DNA from: Acanthochromis polyacanthus
Taxonomy: Eukaryota; Chordata; Actinopteri; Pomacentridae
Direction of reading: 5' to 3'
Assembly: GCF_021347895.1 (NCBI RefSeq)
Contig: NC_067123.1
Coordinates: forward strand, 8,561,828-8,625,827
Length of the DNA: 64,000 bases
The notes beneath the pieces were generated by a model. That model saw nothing but the letters and a program-made list of their open reading frames with translations. It had not been told where the DNA came from and searched no databases. Both the position numbers and the translations under genes were made by a program. Numbering within the stretch: the first letter of the stretch is position 1; each line of letters starts with the position of its first letter. Positions 59,358 to 64,000 of the stretch are shown one piece after another.

Positions 59358-59493
59358 ATGTTAGATGCCTACGAAGAGGAGTTTGGCAGGGTCAAAGGTC
59401 ATTTCGGTCCAATCAGCTGTGTGGCATTTCACCCTGATGGCATGAGTTACAGCAGTGGAGGAGAAGACGGATACGTAAGGATTCACTATTTTA
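59358..59493 (+). pseudogene. Orphan exon-like fragment of eIF3 subunit I (last WD40 repeat)
   Basis: eIF3I is a seven-bladed WD40 subunit of translation initiation factor eIF3. The frame from 59358 reads Met-Leu-Asp-Ala-Tyr, then [20 protein letters not shown] and [20 protein letters not shown]. From memory this is very close to the vertebrate eIF3I C-terminal end, which finishes with about eleven more residues (Asp-Pro-Gln-Tyr-Phe and on). Those are absent: after His-Tyr-Phe the sequence passes straight into a SINE. TTTTTAG just before 59358 resembles a splice acceptor. No stop breaks the 45 shared codons. No other exon of the gene was seen nearby, so this is more likely a duplicated, truncated exon than a working gene. 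A genuine terminal exon hit by a SINE is the alternative. Confidence 0.7.
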
Positions 59494-59858
59494 GGGGGCG
59501 GCTGTGGATCAGGTGTTGGAGCGAGTTGTCCAATGATCGAAGGGTCGGCGGTTCGTTTCCCGCTCTCGTCTAGTCGTGCTGTTGTGTCCTTGGGCAAAAC
59601 ATTTTACCCGATTTGCCTCCAGTGCTGCTGTCACACTGGTGTATGGATGTGTGTGAATGTTGGTGGTGGTGGTTGGAGGGGCCGTAGGCGTGGATTGGCA
59701 GCCACGCTTCCGTCAGTCTGCCCCAGGGCAGCTGTGGCTAGAAAATGTAGCTTACCACCACCAGAGTGAGAATGTGTGAATGAATGAATGATGGATCTAT
59801 TGTGAAGCGCTTTGAGTGCCTAGAAAAGCACTATATAAATCTAATCCATTATTATTAG
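59494..59858 (+). mobile_element. tRNA-derived SINE with TTATTA tail
   Basis: The head has an A-box-like TGGATCAGGTG and a B-box-like GGTTCGTTTCC, with tRNA-like spacing. The body contains GTCCTTGGGCAAAACATTTT, CCCCAGGGCAGCTGTGGCTA and GCTTACCACCACCAGAGTG. The tail reads GTGAAGCGCTTTGAGTGCCT, AAAAGCACTATATAAATC and ATTATTATTA, the LINE-derived 3' end found in L2-type partners. It is a family I know to be frequent in percomorph fishes. It abuts the eIF3I reading frame directly after the His-Tyr-Phe codons. No clear target duplication is visible. Confidence 0.85.
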
Positions 59859-60094
59859 ACGAGCTAAATAAGCCGTAAACACCATGACTGAGCATCACCA
59901 CATTTTAACAAAAACACAGATTTATATATAACAAACCTAAAGAACCTGTCTGCTGGCACGGTGGAACTTTCCATCATTATTCTTCCTCAAAATCAGCTTC
60001 CTGTTTCAAATGTGTGACTAAATAAATGGCAATAGAGGCGGAGACTCAGATCCTCAGATACGAAAGAAGGCAAAAATGTTGAGTTATATCTAGA
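59859..60094. other. Non-coding DNA, no feature recognised
   Basis: Short interval between the SINE and the next dispersed repeat. The missing eIF3I C-terminal codons are not found here. Confidence 0.5.
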
Positions 60095-60600
60095 GGATTA
60101 CTCCACCAAGGAATGGCAGAATTTTGTGACGACTGGCATACATTTATCTGTCTGTCTGTTAGCAACATTACTCAAAAACGGACTAATGGATTTGGATTAA
60201 ATTTTCAGGGAAGGTCAGAAATGACACAAGGACCAAGTGATTAGATTTTGGCAGAGATGCAGCTTATAGTCTGGATCCACAGATTAGTTAAAGATTTCTG
60301 TGTCATTGTGGGATAGTGTCATGGCGTCACCTTAACTATGACAAGAAGTGAACAGAACATCTGCTGCCTGCAATCCTACTACAAATCGACCGCTGTGGAC
60401 TTATCAGGACTTATCGGTTGGAAATGATACATGGAACAACTGATTAAACTGTGCGGGTGTTTCTCGGTCCCACCAATTCCCGCTGTCCACTACATATTTA
60501 GGTCATGCGATTCGGTATCCGTACATAACCTACATATGAAGAACACACGTCCGTACTCAGCCCAAAGTCATTTTTTTGTTCGTACATCAATAATAAATGC
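60095..60600 (+). repeat. Dispersed teleost repeat, plus orientation
   Basis: Partner of 24660-25130 in inverted orientation. CTGTCTGTTAGCAACATTAC, CAAAAACGGACTAATGGATT, GGTCAGAAATGACACAAGGA, AGTCTGGATCCACAGATT and AATCCTACTACAAATCGACC mark it. This copy is longer at its left end. Confidence 0.7.
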
Positions 60601-61120
60601 CCACATCCTGTGTTACCATGATTTCTGATCATGAATAACTAATACATAAATGATGTATTTGTAAAAATAAAAAATTGCATTTCTGACAATGCCGTATGGG
60701 GGAATGAACAGCCTTGGCAGAGCACTGCATTCTTTGAGTGCTTTTCTCATTTGTTTTCTGCATTTATTTATGCGTACTATTAGTTGGGTCCTTTCTTTCT
60801 ATTGTGTTTTGCTCTTGTAAGGTCCTTTTGTCTTTGTCGTTTTGTATAAATGTAGCTGGACATTGGTGTGTATTTATCATAAATCATGTTCACTATTATT
60901 ATTACTGTTATTGTTGCTGTTATTTTTAAATTGAAGTATTTTGAATAAGCAGGAAGAATAGATTTGCAACCATTTGTGTATTCATTGTGCTTTGTTGTTG
61001 TTTTCTGTCTGGTAAAATTACACTATTTTACTGCATTTAAATCAGCAAAAAACAGCATCATTTTACATTTATTACAGTTTTCAAACAGTAATAATACTAA
61101 CAATGCCAGGGATTATAATG
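60601..61120. other. Non-coding AT-rich DNA
   Basis: Contains a short TTA run near 60893-60925 and TTACACTATTTTACTGCATT-type sequence like that at 58460. No gene recognised. Confidence 0.4.
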
Positions 61121-61148
61121 CAGGTGGTTTTAATGTTGTGGCTCATCT
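61121..61148 (+). repeat. Solitary Tc1-type terminal repeat remnant
   Basis: CAGGTGGTTTTAATGTTGTG followed by GCTCAT matches the terminus of the Tc1 family at 13.2-14.1 kb. No transposase body lies next to it. Confidence 0.5.
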
Positions 61149-61970
61149 TTACATGCAGCTTTACAAAACAACATCAGCTCAGAAGCTTTTGAAAGAAAAA
61201 TAAACTGAGCTCCTCCACTAAAGTAAGAGAAACTTACCTCCAGCCGGTCAAACATTTTCACATTAGTGTCAGATTACTTTCTAATGTGAAAAGTTAATTA
61301 CAGGGCTGGGTGGATTGATTCCTGCGGTATCGACAAAACCAAGAGAAAGTTCCAGTCAAACACAAGCGTCAATAAGATGAAGGAATGAAAAATGATTCAT
61401 ATTAGACTATGGACACGTTTGGCCTCTCTGTAACTGAAGTCTGCTTCTTATTTAGTACAGACACTTTAACCATCAGTTTGTTGTTCTTTTTTAGCTGCAA
61501 TAATTAATAATAAAACAAACAGTTTGACAAATGAAACATATTCAGCCTCTGATGCAGTAACTCCATAAATAATAACAGTCTGCTCTCTCCTGCAGAACAT
61601 GATCCTCTGGTAAAAGTCTAGTTTCTGGTTATTCTGGTCCTGCTTCCACCCACTCCCACTCACATCTACCTTGTGATTACCACAACAACGAGCACAAAGT
61701 GTGTGGACATGTTGCTGCCAGAGTTTTAAAAAATCTCGTATTGTTGCAAAACTGACATTTCCTGTTTTGGCACCAGATGATCCTTCAACTTCTCACTTGT
61801 GCCTCAAATATCATGCCCATGCCAGGAAATGAATTAAAAATACAGTGATATTTGTGCTCCTAAAACCTGCTAACAGAGCTCCAAAAAAGACCAACTCATC
61901 TGTGCAGGTGGAGAAAACCATACGAGGAGAGACACCGTGTCTCCATTTACACCAGATAAAAGATCATCTA
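61149..61970. other. Non-coding DNA, no feature recognised
   Basis: No exon, RNA gene or repeat recognised. Confidence 0.4.
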
Positions 61971-63300
61971 TAGCATCAGTCAAAAGTTTAGACACACCTT
62001 CACAGTCAATAGTTTTTATTTGTTTTAATTATTTTCTGTATTGTAGATTCTCACTGAAGACATATAAATTATTAAAGAACACATATGGAGTTATGTCGTA
62101 AACAAGAAAGTGTTAAACAAACCACAATCTGTTTTATGTTAGATTGTTCAACACCTTTGCACATTCTTGGTGTTCTCTCAGTCAGCTCCATCAGGTAGGA
62201 TCCTGGAATGGATTTGATTTAACAGGTGTGCCTTGTCAAGAGTCAGTTTGTAGAACTACGTGCCTTTTTAATGTGTTTGAGACCATCAGTTGTGTTGTGC
62301 AGAGGTAGGGTTGGTACACAGTTGATAGCACTATTTGACTACTGTCGGAATCCATATTATGGCCAGAACCAATCACCTAAGTAAAGAGAGATGGCAGTCT
62401 ATCAATAGTTTAAGAACTGAAGGTCAGTTAGTCTGAAAAATTTCAAGAACTTCGTCACAAAAATCATCAAACGCTATGATGAAGCTGGCACCCATGAGGA
62501 CCGCCCTAGGAAAAGAAGAGTCACCTTCATTAGAGTCACCAGCCTCAGAAACTGCACATTAACAGCACTTTAGATTACAGCCAACATAAACTCTTCACAG
62601 AGTTCTAGTAGCAGACGAATTTTAACATCAACTGTTCAGAGGAGGCTGCAGGAATCATGCTTTTGTGGTGGAGTTGCTGCAAAGAAGCCACTACTGAGGA
62701 TGAACAACAACCTTTAAGAGAAGCACAACCAGTGGAAATCTGTGCTTTGGTCTGATGAGTCCAAATTTCAGGCTGTGTTAGGGATATATGACCAAGAGGT
62801 AGAGTGATGGACTTGGCTTCAACAATCACCAGTACTAAACCCAACTGAGATGGTTTGGGATGAGATGGAGCGCAGATTGAAGGCAAAAGTTACAATAAGT
62901 GCTCAGCATCTCTGGGGACTCCTTCAAGACTGTTGGAAAACCATCCAGGAGACGACCTCATGAAGTTCATTTAGAAAATACCAAGAGTTGTCATCAAAGC
63001 AAAAGGGTTCAACTTTAAAGAATTCAAAATATAAAACATGCTCTGATTTAACACATTTTGAAAAATTTTCCTGATCAACTGACCCTCATGTCTTAAAGTA
63101 ATCATGGACTGTCGTTTTTCTTTATTGAGCTGAGTGGTTCTTTCCTTACTATGGAATGCTGTCAAATAGGACTATCCACTGTGTACTAACCCTACCTCTG
63201 TACATCACAACTGGTGGTCTCAAACACATTAAGAAAGTAATTCCACAAACTGACTTATGACACCTGTTCATTCAATTCCAACTTTACACTTACTTATACA
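61971..63300 (+). mobile_element. Rearranged Tc1-like transposon with inverted head copy
   Basis: The left terminus CATCAGTCAAAAGTTTAGAC lies next to TA at 61969-61970, as in the CAGTCAAAAGTTTGGACACACC-type Tc1 family. The body runs plus-strand to about 63045. From there to about 63285 the sequence is an inverted copy of the element's own 5' part (about 62220-62450). Landmarks are GACTGTCGTTTTTCTTTATT, ACTAACCCTACCTCTGTACA and GGTGGTCTCAAACACATTAA. The normal right terminus is not present at 63300. Confidence 0.85.
62359..63034 (+). pseudogene. Tc1-like transposase pseudogene with large internal deletion
   Basis: ATG at 62359 begins Met-Ala-Arg-Thr-Asn-His-Leu-Ser-Lys, the usual start for this family, with the paired-type DNA-binding domain after it. 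In-frame stops appear early, the first after GQLV near 62433. SDESKF (62753-62770) retains the first catalytic Asp. Directly after it the sequence jumps to the region beyond the second catalytic Asp (GGCTGTGTTAGGGATATATG), so several hundred bases with the central catalytic core are lost. NPTEMVWDEME, near 62840-62872, keeps the last acidic residue. The frame ends at TAA 63032-63034. The family role is cut-and-paste transposition; this copy cannot do it. Confidence 0.85.
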
Positions 63301-63381
63301 CCGTCTTTAGATTTTCTCTTTACTGGGTTAATTTGCCATTTCTGTCACCTCCTATTAGTGTATAAACAGGTCAGTTTTCAT
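63301..63381. other. Short non-coding interval
   Basis: Eighty bases between the inverted Tc1 head and the SINE. Nothing recognised. Confidence 0.4.
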
Positions 63382-63756
63382 TAAAAGCAACATCCATCCA
63401 TCCATTCATTCTCTATACACCGCTTTATCCTTACTAGGGTCACGGGGGGTGCTGGAGCCTATCCCAGCTGACTCGGGTGAAGGCAGGGGACACACAGGAC
63501 AGGTCGCCAGTCTGTCACAGGGCTACATATACAGACAGACAATCACACCTACGGGCAATTTAGAGTAACCAATTAACCTCAGCATATTTTTGGACTGTGG
63601 GAGGAAGCCAGAGTACCCGGAGAAAACCCACACATGCACAGGGAGAACATGCAAACTCCATGCAGAAAGATCCCAGGCCGGGATTTGAATCGGGGATCTT
63701 CTTGCTGCAAGGTGAAAGTGCTAACCACTAGACCACTGCGCATGTGTAAAAACAAC
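63382..63756 (-). mobile_element. SINE-like retroposon, same family as 9.5 kb, minus orientation
   Basis: The element is about 63392-63746 and starts, on this strand, with the ATCC-repeat tail. The order of body words is the reverse complement of 9521-9890. The tRNA-like head lies at 63675-63745, with TTGAATCGGGGATCTT containing the B-box complement. TAAAAGCAAC at 63382-63391 and TAAAAACAAC at 63747-63756 are the likely target duplication (one mismatch). Confidence 0.85.
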
Positions 63757-63917
63757 AAACGTAAGAAAATAATTTAAAGCCACAGTGTGGTGATTGATGC
63801 AAAATTACAGAAAAAAAGTATGAATTTACATGTTCATTGTAGAAAAACAATCCCGAACTGTAAATAAATGTCTACATAAATGATAACTAGTTCTTTTACC
63901 TGTTTCACCTGTTAATT
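63757..63917. other. Short non-coding interval
   Basis: No feature recognised. Confidence 0.4.
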
Positions 63918-64000
63918 CAAAACCATTCCAGGAGACGGCCTCATGAAGAATACCAACAGCGTGCAAAGCTGTTAAAGAATTTAAAATATACAACATAGTC
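63918..64000 (+). mobile_element. Tc1-like 3' fragment running off the window
   Basis: AACCATTCCAGGAGACGGCC, CTCATGAAGAATACCAACAG and GTGCAAAGCTGTTAAAGAAT match the last coding part of the same transposase family as 62359-63034. It is a separate, third piece in the same orientation, cut by the window edge. Confidence 0.75.

Noticed and set aside
59470..59480. GTAAGG inside the eIF3I frame as a possible splice donor
   Set aside because: The six codons after it (Val-Arg-Ile-His-Tyr-Phe) match eIF3I, so the sequence is coding in origin.

Overview
This is a gene-poor stretch of a teleost fish nuclear genome, most likely a percomorph. The evidence is the AT-rich base composition and a set of interspersed repeats I recognise from spiny-rayed fishes: several Tc1-like transposons, tRNA-derived SINEs with GGATG or TTATTA tails, an L1-clade LINE, LINE-type 3' tails related to L2/Maui, and hAT-like and piggyBac-like non-autonomous elements. 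There are also dinucleotide, tetranucleotide and purine/pyrimidine microsatellites. Family names come from memory of such repeats; no database was searched. I see no intact host gene, no tRNA or rRNA gene, no CRISPR array and no bacterial-type operon.

Layout. 0-6.6 kb: mostly single-copy-looking DNA with a 270-bp purine tract and a 16-bp-period minisatellite. 6.6-8.4 kb: a degenerate tandem repeat. 9.5-9.9 kb: a SINE with a clear target duplication. 10.9-11.5 kb: a hAT-like short element. 12.7-14.1 kb: a decayed minus-strand Tc1-like element whose left end and flank are tandemly duplicated. 15.2-16.5 kb: a piggyBac-like non-autonomous element with an AT-rich tandem array inside. 17.0-23.2 kb: direct copies of an AT-rich repeat family surrounding a 319-bp inverted repeat whose arms are about 98% identical. 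24.7-27.5 kb: a dispersed repeat, then a ~135-bp tandem array split by a nearly complete but dead Tc1-like transposon. 27.5-34 kb and 38.3-40.8 kb: repeat-poor DNA, the best places to look for conserved non-coding elements.

From 44.9 to 47.3 kb a 5'-truncated L1-clade LINE, carrying the only long ORF (561 codons), sits inside a small Tc1-type element with a perfect 16-bp target duplication. 48.7-50.4 kb holds a second piggyBac-like relative with a hAT-like element inside it. 53.8-55.0 kb is a dead minus-strand Tc1-like transposon. 57.5-58.4 kb is a degenerate AT-rich tandem repeat. At 59.36-59.49 kb lies an isolated exon-like piece encoding the C-terminal WD40 repeat of eIF3 subunit I, cut off by a tRNA-derived SINE. 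62.0-64.0 kb holds a rearranged Tc1-like element with an inverted head copy, a SINE and a further Tc1 tail fragment.

The window therefore records repeated rounds of transposon insertion and decay in intergenic or deep intronic DNA rather than a gene pathway. I do not see a new enzymatic or defence system. The most unusual items are the near-identical inverted repeat, the orphan eif3i exon, the LINE ORF whose start codon lies in its target duplication, and the inverted Tc1 rearrangement.
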